Part shown: in pieces, positions 42,236 through 53,432 of the stretch
Layout of the letters: every line of letters begins with the position of its first letter
Position numbering within the stretch: position 1 is the stretch's first letter
Assembly (NCBI GenBank): GCA_027475525.1
Contig: JAMWFC010000049.1
Location: forward strand, 3,890,947 to 3,954,946
Source of the DNA: Macrolepiota albuminosa
Taxonomy: Eukaryota; Basidiomycota; Agaricomycetes; Agaricales; Agaricaceae
Direction: 5' to 3'
DNA: 64,000 bases
Translations under genes and position numbers: made by a program
Notes under the pieces: generated by a model
The model's input: the letters and a program-made list of their open reading frames with translations, nothing else
Database searches by the model: none
What the model was told of the DNA's origin: nothing

Positions 42236-43710
42236 GCAATAGACTTTTAGAAGATGAAACTAATTATGATGTTGAAGAGCTCAAGCAAAGAGTGGAGAGG
42301 AACAAGGCCAAGTTCAATGTGGAACAACTGGAGACCTTTGATGCTGTCATGAACTCAGTGAACAACAATTTGGGCAGGATGCTATTCATTCACAGTGCTG
42401 GAGGATGTGGCAAAACCTTTGTCTGCAATACTCTGGCTGCTGCTATTTGTTCTAATGGAGATGTGGCATTATGTGTAGCATCATCTGGCATTGCTGCCTT
42501 ATTGTTGGAAGGAGGTAGGACAGCTCATTCAAGATTCAAAATTCCCATTCCTGCTCTTGACACATCCATTGCCAATATCAAGAGAGGAACCCAGTTATCA
42601 CAGCTCATACTTCGCACCAAAGTTGTTATTTGGGATGAAGTTCCAATGCAACACAAAAATGCCATTGAATCTGTAGATCGTGGCTTCAGGGACATCTTCA
42701 ATAACGACATTTTATTTGGTGGAGTTACTGTGGTTTTTGGAGGGGACTTTAGACAAACTCTTCCAGTGGTTCCACATGGACTCAGGCAGCAGATGATTGC
42801 TGCTTCACTCAAAAGGGGCCGACTTTGGGATCATATCCAAGTCCACTACTTGGTCCAAAATATGAGATTGGATCAGACTGCAGAGAATATTGCTCATGCA
42901 GCTTGGTTGTTGGATGTTGGTGCAGGGAAAAATCTAGAACCTGGAGAAACAGTCAAACTGCCTGAAAGGATGATCTGTGATGACAATTCTATCACTGGAT
43001 TGATTTCTTCCACATATCCTGATATTGGTCATCCTCAAAATGATCAGTATTACCTGGACCGAACTATTCTCTCTGGCAAGAACTCTGATATAGAGGAGAT
43101 CAATGCAGAAGTTCTAGAAAGGTATCCAGGAGAAGAAAGGATCTTACAGAGTGCAGATTCTGTTCTCTCTGATAACAGGAATCCTGATGGCCTTGCATTA
43201 TATCCTGTGGAATATCTCAACTCTTTAAAAGCCAGTAGTTTGCCTTTGGCTAAACTGGCTTTGAAGGTTGGAGTTCCTGTCATGCTCCTCAGAAATCTGG
43301 ACACAACCAAAGGACTTTGCAATGGAACAAGAATGATTGTCACTCACATCAGCACTAGAGTCCTCAGATGTCGTATTATCAGTGGAGATGCCAAGTTTGC
43401 AGGTTCAACTGTTTTGATTCCAAGGATCAATCTAGATGCCTCTGAAGAGGATTTGCCCATACCATTACGCAGGAGACAGTTTCCAATTCGATTGGCCTTT
43501 GCTATGACTATCAACAAGTCTCAAGGGCAATCAGTCAAGCATGTTGGATTGGACCTTTGATCACCGGTTTTTACACATGGCCAACTCTATGTTGCACTTT
43601 CTCGATGCACATCAGGAGATCGTATCAAGGTGATTTTGTCAGAAGAAAATACATCAAGAGTGACTGCAAATATTGTGTATCAAGAAGTTCTTAATGGTTT
43701 ACAAATGTAA
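42236..43710 (+). pseudogene. Helitron RepHel: PIF1-type helicase part
   Basis: Joined to the Rep part by intron 42185-42235 (GTAATT...TTTTAG), which splits a Gly codon. The helicase starts near 42236 (NRLLEDETNYDVEELKQ) and shows Walker A SAGGCGKTF near 42390, ASSGIAALLLEGGRTAHS, Walker B VIWDEVPMQH near 42625, VVFGGDFRQTLPV near 42730, and the SF1 C-terminal AMTINKSQGQS near 43500 and [11 protein letters not shown] near 43590. One in-frame TGA at 43558-43560 sits where related proteins have Arg ([13 protein letters not shown]): another probable CGA-to-TGA. The helicase unwinds the donor strand during transposition. Confidence 0.9.
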
Positions 43711-44185
43711 GTGTGATTGTTAATTATATACTTATTACTAACTTTATATTTTAGCATCTAACTTGATACTGTACATATAACTTGGAATTGTAGCATTATT
43801 TTTTGGGTTTACAAATGTGAGTATGATTGTTAATTACCTACTTATTACTAACTTTTATATTTTAGCATCTAACTTGATATTTGTTGATACTGTACTAATA
43901 GAATATATATAACTTGGAATTGTAACATCATTTCTTGATAAATGTGAACTTTCTATTCTTTAACAACATATGCTTGAACCAGTAAGACATAATGAAAGTA
44001 AGTCATGATAGAAGTTGAGTTATGAATATACATATTTGGAACCCCTAACCGAACAAAGTGAGGTTGGGGTGAAGGCTGAGTTACTTATATACATATTTAG
44101 AGCCCTAACCGAACAAAGTGAGGTTGGGGTGGAGGCTAAGTTACTTATACATACTTGGAGCCCTAACCGAACGAAGTGAGGTTAG

Positions 44186-44274
44186 GGTGGAGGCTTAGTT
44201 GGGGGGGGTTTGGGGGCAAAGCCCCCAACGAGCTACAAAATTCGTGCCGAAGGCATGAATCGTAGCTCGTCTAT
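44186..44274 (+). repeat. Hairpin module 3 (right flank)
   Basis: G-run, GGGGGC-AAA-GCCCCC stem, then TGCC-GAA-GGCA with one mismatch further out. Followed by CGTAGCTCGTCTATATAATATGG, like the module at 24832. Confidence 0.85.
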
Positions 44275-44820
44275 ATAATATGGGACAACCGTTTCATGGG
44301 AATGATGTGCTTAGTCAGTTTTGACAGTTTCTGACTAAGGCTGACAAATACTTGCCTTTTTTGTTTGTTTTTCAGTAGATGTGTGTATAAAATGCTTAGA
44401 AATTTGAAAGAAAATCACCAAAAAATCAGGAAAAATTCAAAGGCTACTGATACACTGATTGTGAATTTTTTGAGGTTTATAAATGCTTAAAGAAATCTGA
44501 AAGTTTCAAGAAAAATTCAATTGCTCTGTTTTTCAGGAGATTTTAGTGGAAAATGCTCAAATAATTGCAGAAAAATCACCAGAAAATGAGGAAAAATTCA
44601 AATGCTACTAATATACTGATTTTTAGTTTTTTAAAGATTTATAAATGCTGAATAAAGTCCGAAGAATTCAAGAAAAATTCGATTTAGCTTACTTTGAGAG
44701 TTGTGGAAAGGGGACTGAGTTGTGAAATGCCAAGGCCTTAACCGAACGAAGTGAGATTGAGGCCGGGAATAAGCACTGAGTTGTGAAATGCCAAGGCCTT
44801 AACTGAACAAAGTGAGGTTA

Positions 44821-44911
44821 GGGTGGAGGCTTAGTTGGGGGGGGTTTGGGGGTGAAGCCCCCAACAAGCTACAAAATTTGTGCCGAAGGCACGAATCGTA
44901 GCTTGTACTAA
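44821..44911 (+). repeat. Hairpin module 4, candidate Helitron 3' terminus
   Basis: As the other modules, but the sequence after CGTAGCTTGT is ACTAAG, so CTAA (a CTRR match) lies about 15-20 nt behind the second hairpin. This is the usual layout of a Helitron 3' end. Gypsy protease coding sequence starts directly after it. Confidence 0.55.
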
Positions 44912-45514
44912 GAAAAGAAAGAAACAGCTACAACAGGCAGCTGTGATCCATGTGAGGTCGCCACAGTCACCATACTCAGCGTTGGAGCTGCCGGTTACAT
45001 TGCAGGTGGAGGGTGTGATGGTGCAGCCACACGCTATTGATATGAGGATGATGGTCAACTCAGGCATGAGCTGCCGGTTACATTGTGGGTGGAGGGTGTG
45101 ATGGTGCAGCCACATGCTATTGATATGAGGATGATGGTCGACTCAGGCATGAGCTGCTATTTTGTCAACCCCCACTTTGTTTGTGAGCAGGCACTGCCCT
45201 CAATCCAGAAGAAGAGACCGCTCCAACTGCACACGATTGACAACTCAGAGATCTGCTCAGGCCTTATAACAGTGGAGGTTCACCTGCAGGTTTTGATTGG
45301 GAACCACAGAGAGGTCTTGGCCTTCAATGTCATGGACATTGGTGATGACAATTTGATCCTTGGGGTGAACTGGCTGCGTACTCACAATCCATTGATTGAT
45401 TGGGAGTGCTCGATGGTTGCGTTTGCTTCACAGAGGTGTGCGGAGTGGTGCCTGCCACGTGTGGCAGCAGCGGCGGTGGTGAAGGCAGAGACCATGGTGC
45501 ATGCGTTCATGTGA
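44912..45514 (+). pseudogene. Aspartic protease (gypsy element 4) with 83-bp duplication
   Basis: KKRKKQLQQAAVIHVRS leads into a retropepsin: MMVDSGMSCYFVNPHF carries the catalytic DSG (near 45135), and DDNLILGVNWLRTHNPLIDW the C-terminal block (45345-45400). An 83-bp tandem duplication (44985-45067 and 45068-45150) repeats the active-site region out of frame; the first copy reads NSG instead of DSG (CGA to CAA, a CpG change on the other strand). Confidence 0.85.
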
Positions 45515-45710
45515 AAAGGGACAAGTGCAGCAGCAGTTTGTTGTCATCCACAAGTGGTGGCCTCGGAGGAATGTTTTTGTGAAACTCAAGAGGGCAAAGA
45601 CAAGGAAGATGTATTTTTTGCAAGGGCTGAAGAAAGCAGCAGTAGACGGGGCACGGGTGTGTGTTGACAAGGCAATCAGGCAAGCAGAGAGCTAGGGAGA
45701 GGATGGGTGT

Positions 45711-47264
45711 GTGTTCTTGGAACAGAGGTGGGACTGGGAGTCGGCACAGGGTGTGGTGGAATGGAGTTTTTCGCAGGTTCTGACAGAGAGAGCAGCAGGG
45801 GGCCTGGAGAAGTGCAGCCTTAAGGATATGGTGCCGGTTGAGTTTCACAAGTTCTTGGAGGTGTTTGACAAGTCGTGGTCAGAGCGACTGCCAACCCACC
45901 AAGAGCACGACCTAGGCATTGACCTTATCGATGGCACGTTGGTCCCTCCTCCAGGCAGGCTATACCAGCTGGCACTGGCAGAACTACAGGTGCTACGTGA
46001 GTTCATTGACAAGAATTTGGCAAAAGGGTACATACAGCCATTGAGTGCGCCTTGTGGTGCTCCAATTTTCTTCATTAAAAAGAAAGATGGTTCGCTGTGT
46101 CTTGTCGTTGACTTTTGTGTCCTCAATGCAGTTACTCAGCCAGATGCATACCCAATTCCACTCACAACGGAGCTGTTGGATTGACTACATGTGGCAAAGG
46201 TGTTCACCACCCTTGATATGAGGTAGGGCTACTACAACGTCAGGATCTGGCATGGTAATGAGTGGAAGATGTCTTTTTACACACGTTATGGTCAGTTTGA
46301 GTTGTGCAATGCTCTGGCGGCTTTTCAGCGGATAATGAACAGTCTTTTTCATGACCTGGTTGACGTTTATGTGGTACTTTACTTGGACAATATCATTATC
46401 TTTTCAGAGGACCCAACACAGCATAACGCTCATGTCTAGGAGGTCTTGCACCATCTACGCGAAGCTGACCTGTTCTTGAAGCCTGAGAAGTGCTATTTCC
46501 GTACAATGGAAGTTGACTATTTGGGATTGAAGATATCTCCAGGACATGTGGGTATGGACCCTGTAAAGGTCAGTGGGGTGATAGAGTGGCCGATGCCTCA
46601 GAACTTGTGCCATGTAAATCAGTTCTTGGGGTTCTGCAATTTTTACCGCCGTTTTGTGGAGGACTATGCAGAGATCACATGCCTGTTGGAATGGCTGAAG
46701 AGGAAGGATGTTTTGTGGTGGTGGGGGGCAGAGGAGCAGGCAGCATTTGTGGCGCTGAAGAGGGCATTGGTGGAGGCTCTGGTGCTGATGATGCTGAACA
46801 CAGAAGCAGTGTTTCAGGTGGAGACAGATGCATCTGATTTTGCAGTCAGGGCAATCCTGTTACAAGAGGTAGGCAGGAGTGACTAGCAACCAGTGGTGTT
46901 CTTCTCCAAGGCAATGCAACCAGCGAAACACAATTACAACGTGCACAATAAGAAGCTTCTGTCAGTCATGAGAGCATTTGAAATGTGGAGGCCTTACCTT
47001 GAGGGCAGCCCACACCCAGTCGATGTGTTCTCTGACCACTGCAATTTGGAGTATTTCATGTCAGCGTGGGATCTGAACCATCGCCAGGTGAGGTGGAGCA
47101 TTTTTCTGAATTGCTTTGTTTTCTGGATTCACCACCGCCCAAGTCATCTCAGTGCGGGGCTGGATGGGCTGTCACGCAGACCAGATCATGAGGTAGAGGG
47201 GTTGGACAATACAGGCCAGCAGGTGCTCTCTGAGAAGCAGGTGGGAAAGTGTAGGAGAGTTTGA
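45711..47264 (+). pseudogene. Reverse transcriptase and RNase H (gypsy element 4)
   Basis: PTHQEHDLGIDLIDG, then [19 protein letters not shown] near 46060 and FTTLDMR near 46205. The catalytic motif reads YLDN instead of YLDD at about 46380 (GAC to AAC). RNase H: VETDASDFAVRAIL near 46820, YNVHNKKLLSVMRAFE and FSDHCNLEYF near 47035. In-frame stops lie near 46182, 46224, 46436 and 46882. Confidence 0.85.
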
Positions 47265-48547
47265 TGAGCTGTGGTGGTGGCAGTGGGGAGGTGTGGGGAG
47301 TCAGAGGTGGTGCAGTGGGTGGCAGTGGTGCAACAAGTGTTGGCAGACAGGGATATTCTAGTGCGGATTAGGCAGGCATTGAGGACAGACAAGAAGCTGG
47401 CGCCGTTGTGGGCCTTGGACAAAGTGCTGGCATTGGTTCACTCGAGGCTGAAGGACTTCCAAGTTGACAATGGATTGGTGAGGTTTCAGGGGCTGGTGTA
47501 TGTACTGGAGGACGAGGAGGTGAAGAGGACCATGTTGCAGTTGTACCACGATTCGATCCCAGCAGAACATCCAGGTCATGCAAACACGCTAGCACTGGTG
47601 GCACGTAACTACTACTGGCCAAGGATGTCCAAATACGTGCAATGATATGTCGACAGGTGTGAGACTTGCCAGCACGTCAAACCTCAACATCAAAAGCTGT
47701 TTGGCCCACTCCAGCTCCTGAAGATTCCCGATGGTCCCTGGCAACATATCTCCACTGATTATGTTGGCCCGCTACCATCTTCATGTAGTTTTGATGCAGT
47801 GCAGGTGGTTTGTGATAAGTCGACAAAGAGGGCGCACTTCTTGCCAGCCCACTCCATAGATGATGCAGCCGCAATGTGCGACACGTTCATGAAAAGAGTC
47901 TGGTGCTTGCACGGCATGCTGAAGAAGGTTGTCTCAGACAGGGGACCTCAGTTTGTGGCACAATACACCAGACAAATGTGGGAACGACTGGGCATTAAGC
48001 CCACCCTCTTGACTACGCACCATCCACAAACTGACAGGCAGATGGAGAGGGTGAATCAGGAGCTTGAAGTTTACCTGCACGCATTTGTCAACTATTACCA
48101 GGATGACTGGACCGATTGGCTTCTGTTTGTGGAGTTTGCCTATAACAATTGGCCCCATTCAGCCATTGGTATGTTGCCATTTTACGCAGAGTACATGTAC
48201 AACCCCATGTTCTCGATTGATATGGTAAATTCACAATCAGTCCCCAAGGCCAACAACAGGTTGGAGAAGATACATACTGTCCAGGGTGAGTTGAAGGCCC
48301 TGCTTGAATTGACAGCTGAAAGGATGCATGGGTGGATGAGGCACCAGACTATGTTGCCAGCGACCATGTCTTCCTTGAGCAAGCGGATTTGCGGTCAGAC
48401 CGGCCTAGCAACAAGCTGGACTTCAAGAGATTCGGACCCTTCCAAGTGGTACAGAAGATCTCGGACTCAGCATATCAATTGGCCCTGCCCAATGGGTGGG
48501 CCATCCACAATATGTTCCATGTCTCCTGCTTGGTCCCAGCACACTGA
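47265..48547 (+). pseudogene. Integrase (gypsy element 4)
   Basis: Zinc domain HPGHANTLALVARNYYWP...CETCQHVK near 47570-47680, DYVGPLPSS with the first Asp near 47760, VVSDRGPQFVAQYTRQMW near 47930 and the Glu in TDRQMERVNQELE near 48030-48065. The C-terminal part (RPSNKLDFKRFGPFQVVQKI) ends at VPAH near 48543, where a foreign 0.9-kb insertion begins. Confidence 0.85.
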
Positions 48548-48559
48548 TAGGACTCCATA

Positions 48560-49490
48560 CAGGATCAGCGCATCAATGGCAGGCTACAGCAATGCGGCAC
48601 CAGCTCGGGATACCTTAGCGCATGCTAATTAACCAATTTTGGCAATATTTGATGGCCGCGTACGGCAAGAAGCAGATCCAATCAATGATAGCGCCGACGG
48701 CAGCAAGAATGACAACTGACATATGGCATCAGTCACTGACGACAGCGCTTAGAGAGAAGCCTGATGATCTATCAAAAACTGACGGACAGCTTGGCATTTG
48801 ACTTTGGCGTCTGACATTGCTTAGCGCCTCAATCTGGCACCTGACATTGATTAGGTATTCTGACAGACAGAAGGGTGATGGATTGATGGTTTAGCGTTGT
48901 GATCTGCCACCTGGCACCGCTAAGAGTCTTGAATGAATGGCAGGAATCTGAAACCATTAAAGCTACCCCTATAAAACTTTCTAGTTTACCGCACTTTGGC
49001 GTCATCGGTCACTGGCGACAGTGAACTCATTATAGTATAAAAGTACTTACCAACTTGTACATACATCATCAAACCAGAGAACAGAGTTTCCTGCTCCCCT
49101 TACTTCAGTCTCTCTTACGCTTAAGACCTCATTTACGGTCAGCAACGTCGAACTCATCAGCAGTTGCAGACTATCGCTAGCCTTTGAACTATTCGCGCCT
49201 TGCAGCTACGGCAGGCATTAACAACGCTTAGACCTCGCTAAGCTTACCGTGTTCTTGCCGTTGACATTGCTGTGTTCACTTACCGCTTCTTTCCTAGGCA
49301 CTTTACCTTAGCGCTTGACACTTGCTGACCCCTTTACCGACTTTATCTCAATTTCACAGGCGCGTTCTCTGGGACCTGCCCGGAACTCCCACATCACTTT
49401 TAGCGTGCCCAACGCAAGCTTTTGGTACGGTAACACTATTGTTATATTTGTTACTGACCAAACTTTGGGCGTCATCAACGCACCAATACG
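48560..49490. mobile_element. 0.9-kb insertion between integrase and chromodomain (possible solo LTR or non-autonomous element)
   Basis: Interrupts gypsy element 4 between its integrase tail and chromodomain. ATAC occurs at both edges (near 48559 and 49483) and may be a 4-bp target duplication. It contains a TATA-like GTATAAAAG at about 49038 and many GACAGC, CTGACAT and GCTTAG motifs, but no coding frame. Boundaries uncertain. Confidence 0.5.
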
Positions 49491-49748
49491 ATTTTGGGCC
49501 AGAGACAAGAACCGCCGCTGCTGGTTCAGCTGGAGACAGGTAAAGAAGTGGAGATTGAGAGGATTCTCTGTGAGAGGCGCACTAGGGGGGGGATCTCAGA
49601 GTTCTTAATGTGCTGGAAAGGGTATGATGAGAGTAAAGACGAGTGGCTCAGGGAGTACAACATGCCACATGTGCTGGAGAAGATCCAGGAGTTCCGCACC
49701 AACGAGAAGGTGCATGGGAAGAGAAGGTGCATGAAGCACCAGGAGTGA
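49491..49748 (+). pseudogene. Chromodomain (gypsy element 4)
   Basis: EVEIERILCERRTRGGISE, FLMCWKGYDESKDEWLREYNM and a helical tail ending HQE then TGA: a chromodomain of the gypsy integrase type. Its Trp pair (CWKGY...DEW) is intact. Confidence 0.85.
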
Positions 49749-49837
49749 TGCCGAGTTGTGTCGTTCTTTTCTGTTCCTTTCTTTTCTTTTCTTTTTTTCT
49801 GGTTTGGGGGCTCGCGCCTTAACAAGGAGGGGCCAGG

Positions 49838-50080
49838 TGTCATGATATCTTCACATTCCCTCCCTACTTTACTTCCACATTACTAGTTATGGTCACATGA
49901 CTACATATATTCTACAGACACCTGAATATGCAATTCCTTAGTTCTATTTATTTCGTATTCAGGTATGTTGTCGCAAGTGTCTTCCATATAGTTTACAATA
50001 TATTTTTGTATTCAGCTTTCTACATGCTGCATTGCAGACCACAGTTGAAGCTTAATAACATTTGCCAAGAAACAGTCACT
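49838..50080 (+). repeat. 3' LTR of gypsy element 4 (3' end unclear)
   Basis: Follows a purine-rich tract (AAGGAGGGGCCAGG, about 49823-49836) and begins TGTCATGATATC, a typical start for agaric gypsy LTRs. No matching 5' LTR is in the window. It is followed by LINE 2 sequence near 50100, so it may be truncated. Confidence 0.6.
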
Positions 50081-50099
50081 TAGTTTACAAACTTGTACA

Positions 50100-53000
50100 A
50101 GTGGAATGACTGAGCCCCTTCTGAGAAGCCTTGGCTAAATGCCCGTACCGTTTCTAATTTAGCACTTGTTGTCGACTGCAACCCCTTTCATTGGCCAAAA
50201 TTGCTCACTCTACACGACACTTGCATGCTCTTGAGGAAAGAGAATAGGCGACCAGCCCCTGGACCTGATGGATGGGAGAAGTGGTGGATACAGAACCTAT
50301 CAGATTTCGCACTGACCAGAATTCAGACTCTGCTGAACTATATTCTCTACAGCCTACCTTCTGGATTCCTTAAAACCTGTTTCTTTCACAACAATCCACA
50401 AAAAGGGACCTCCGACTTTACTTGCAAACTATAGGGGTATAACATGTAGTAATTTACTTGCTAATCTGCTATTTGCATGGCTCAACAGATTACTGCTTCC
50501 CTATCTTGCGAAAAAATTAATAATTCTGATGTCACAAATTGCCACTCAACCCCGGGTTCAACAACGCAACCTCCTCTTGCTTATTGCACAAATCCAGACC
50601 TGCCCTTGTTTGTCCTTCAATGTGATCAACAAAAAGGTTTTGACATGTTGGAACCTCAGGGGTTTTATGATGCAATTCAAGCTTACCACCTCCCAGAGTC
50701 AATTATAGCCCTTGACAGATCTGCCCAGTCAAGAGTCCCCTACCAAGTAAAAACAGCATATTGGTTCACAGATATGTTTATCGTCGATGGTGTAACAAAA
50801 CAGGGAGGATCTCTTTCCCTCTTGAAATGCACACTCACAACAAGCCTTCTAACCCACTGGATTAATGACCTGTCTTCTCATAATTCAGCATTACTAATTC
50901 AAACCCATCAGAAGCATGTTGGCCGACCCCATGTGGTCTCTGACAATTTATGCCTCTCTTTGCCTATGCTTGAAGCCATGGATGACTCTCTCCTATTTAA
51001 CGGATCATGGCCTAACCTCTGTTGCAATGCTAGACTGGCAGATGCATTCCAAACTGCATATGGATGGGAGACAGCCTGGAAAAAGTCCATGTTGTACATG
51101 TTCAATACCGACCTTGACCCTCCTGGACAACCATCTGCTCTAATCCCTTCCATGCTGAACAGTGACCCATCAAGCAAGACAACAATTTGAAACCCCATCA
51201 AAATTGTACGAGATTACATCACATTCCTCAAAGTCCCCATCAACTGACCTGATCTCCAATTCATTCACATTAAAAGTCTCATCTCCTCATTTGTCCTCCC
51301 CTATTCTCAAAAGCCTTTTCCCATAACTGTTCTAGCTAGGATAAAATCTCAATGCCTTATATCAAAAATCCAACCATGCCTGGCCATGCAACCTTTGTCC
51401 CCCGGTCAAGCTGAGAAACTTGATCACTTCATTGTCCAAAAACTCCATGCTTATTGGGCTTTCCCTTCCAGTTTCAATCCTCCATTCTCAATCTCTCTTC
51501 TTCTCTTTATGGTATTGGTCTCCCATCCATAGCCCTTATCAACTCAACCACGGCTCTAAATGGTATTTGACAGGACCTTAACCACTCCTTCCCTTTCTTT
51601 CACGAAATGGCCGAAATCACACTTAGTGACTGGACATGCTCATATAATTCATGCATTCTTCCCACTGTGGTTCCCCCAACCCCTGCTTCCTTAACTCATC
51701 TACCTCTCTTTACCCCCTATTGACTTTTCTCCCTTGCTTTCACGAAACACAGCCTTGGAACACTTAGCTAACTTGCTAGACATACACCCCAATTTTTCAT
51801 TTCTCCAAAAACCTCCTCGTTTTTCCCTTGCCCATCTATCCCATGCCAATATTCAGTTTCTTGCTGACATTGGCACCTTCACTTTTCCTGATACTTACAC
51901 AATTCAATTTACATATAAGAACTTATCCTTTTCCTCCTCTTCCCTTTCCAGAAATTGGCAAGCCATCTTCACTTGGCTCGCCGCTACTGTTCCCTTACTC
52001 CCATGTTATTCTCCATCTCACCCAGATACATTCTTACCCTGAAAAACCATCAGAAGATGGCCGAAAACTATATATCAACCATCGCCTCCCCTGTTTCCCT
52101 TTTCCCATCATTCAACTCATTGTTTCAAACTGTGCCTAATCAAATGTCTGCTTCGGATGCATCCTGTATTTCATCTATTCCATCCTTTACACATACACAT
52201 GACCCCTCTTCCCTTACCTCTTCTGTCATACTCCACGGTTCCTCACTCATTACATCACTATCACAAACAGACTACCACGCCTCCACATCGCACGCAGAAG
52301 TCACTGGTTGCCTAATGGCAGCAATCCTTGCCAACACTCAGAAACCACACATCATTTTCTCTGACTATCTTCCAATAGTTAGGTGGTCCAAGAACCCTGA
52401 TAGATCTCTTACTGCTTTTCATCGCTGGCTAAAGGATGTCCTTGCATGCTTGGGCACAAAACCATATCTTGTTCATGTCAAGGCTCATACAAACAGTCAT
52501 TCCCTACCCACCAGACTTAACAAAGCAGCTGATTTCATAGCATTGCATGCACATTCTTGAGCTAATTCTCCTTCTGTTTTCCCCACACCTTCTTTTACTC
52601 TCAAGCCATATTGTATCTACTCACAAACTGATGGCTTCATTGAGGGTGACCTACAACACCTCCTCTGGGACAAAAGAGCACGTCAATTCTTAACAAACTA
52701 CTTTGTATGGGTGAAGCTTCTAATTGCATCTGACCTCTATAATCCATGCCCACTGCCTTCGTTCCCATATGAAAAGTCCCCCTATGCCTATTCGGCAATT
52801 ATCCAGTTATATGCGTGAAGTGCTCAGCTGGACTCCCAGGAGATCATGGCACGCCGCCTTCAGATTGGCACTGGCCCTTGGTGCAGGTTTGGGTGCAATG
52901 AGATCGAGACTACACATCATTTATTTGTCCTCTGCCCTCATTTTAGTGTCCTCCGTGCCTCCTCCTCTGAGTCCATCACAGAGGAAATAGCGAGCCTTAT

Positions 53001-53432
53001 TCCTCCAGATATGTGTCCTGCTACACAAATGAGCATCCTTGACATCACCCGAGCTCTTTTTGAAGATTCTGATCAATGGCCAGCTTATCTTACCCGGTAT
53101 TACCTCGGATTTACCCCTGTCATCTCCAGCTTGCCTTGGCATATCTTTCAAACCATATCTAACATTTGGCACACTGAGTCCATAAAGCTCGCAGGGAAAA
53201 TTTGGGCTGCAGTGAGGAGAAAGGGTTTCCAAGACAAATACTTATCCGATGCTCGCAAAAACTCATATGAGACTCCTGATTTTATACATGAAACCTTCTC
53301 CATATGACATTTCATTATTGTTGCCTTTCTATATCATCACCTTCACATTGTTTCTCCCAGCGAGGTACTTACCTGAATTGCATTATGTAATGTAGATGGG
53401 AATATATATATTCTATTCTATTCTATTCTATA
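50100..53432 (+). mobile_element. LINE 2, 5'-truncated and degenerate
   Basis: Relative of LINE 1 beginning just before its RT domain; endonuclease and ORF1 are absent, as in the 5'-truncated copies typical of LINEs. RT: PGPDGWEKWWIQNLSD near 50255, QQKGFDMLEPQGFYD near 50625, TKQGGSLSLLKCT, and catalytic AMDDSLL near 50975. RNase H: HAEVTGCLMAA (about 52289) and HVKAHTNSHSLPTRLNKAAD. Zinc motif CRFGCNEIETTHHLFVLCP near 52885. It ends GTAGATGGGAA followed by ATTCT repeats (53412-53432). Confidence 0.85.
50192..53306 (+). pseudogene. LINE 2 ORF2 remnant (RT, RNase H)
   Basis: Aligns with LINE 1 ORF2 from about 21072 to its end, but in several frames with stops near 50434, 51190 and 52560 and a poorly matching stretch at 51190-51730. 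The reverse transcriptase core, RNase H and terminal Cys/His motif are recognisable. The catalytic box reads AMDD, against ATDD in LINE 1. Confidence 0.8.

Larger units (their letters stand above)
24490..44911 (+). mobile_element. Helitron (rolling-circle transposon), decayed, interrupted by gypsy copy B
   Basis: Its Rep-helicase gene runs from an exon at 26529-26594 through 37951-43710, interrupted by the 11.35-kb gypsy insertion. Both flanks (24490-26590 and 43710-44911) share the same repeats: a G-rich hairpin module (two copies each side) and degenerate AT-rich units of about 130 bp. The last hairpin module ends near CTAA at 44908-44911, which fits the CTRR end rule, but the following base is G, not the usual T. 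The ends are therefore approximate, and the repeats may reflect several tandem or nested Helitron copies. Confidence 0.7.
43711..44911. repeat. Right Helitron flank with repeats
   Basis: No gene. Contains a duplicated segment of about 90 bp just after the helicase (43711 and about 43800, with GTGATTGTTAATTA / GTATGATTGTTAATTA), a CCCTAACCGAACAAAGTGAGGT motif repeated three times at 44042-44182, two hairpin modules (44186 and 44821), and AT-rich units shared with the left flank. Confidence 0.8.
44912..50080 (+). mobile_element. Degenerate Ty3/gypsy element 4
   Basis: Order: protease, RT, RNase H, integrase, a 0.9-kb insertion, chromodomain, purine-rich tract and 3' LTR start (TGTCATGATATC at 49838). 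Gag and the 5' LTR are absent: coding begins mid-element right after Helitron sequence at 44911. Many stops and frameshifts. Distinct from copies A/B and from element 2. Confidence 0.85.

Noticed and set aside
44042..44182. CCCTAACC motifs as an internal telomere
   Set aside because: They occur within a longer repeated unit (CCCTAACCGAACAAAGTGAGGT) and not as tandem hexamers.
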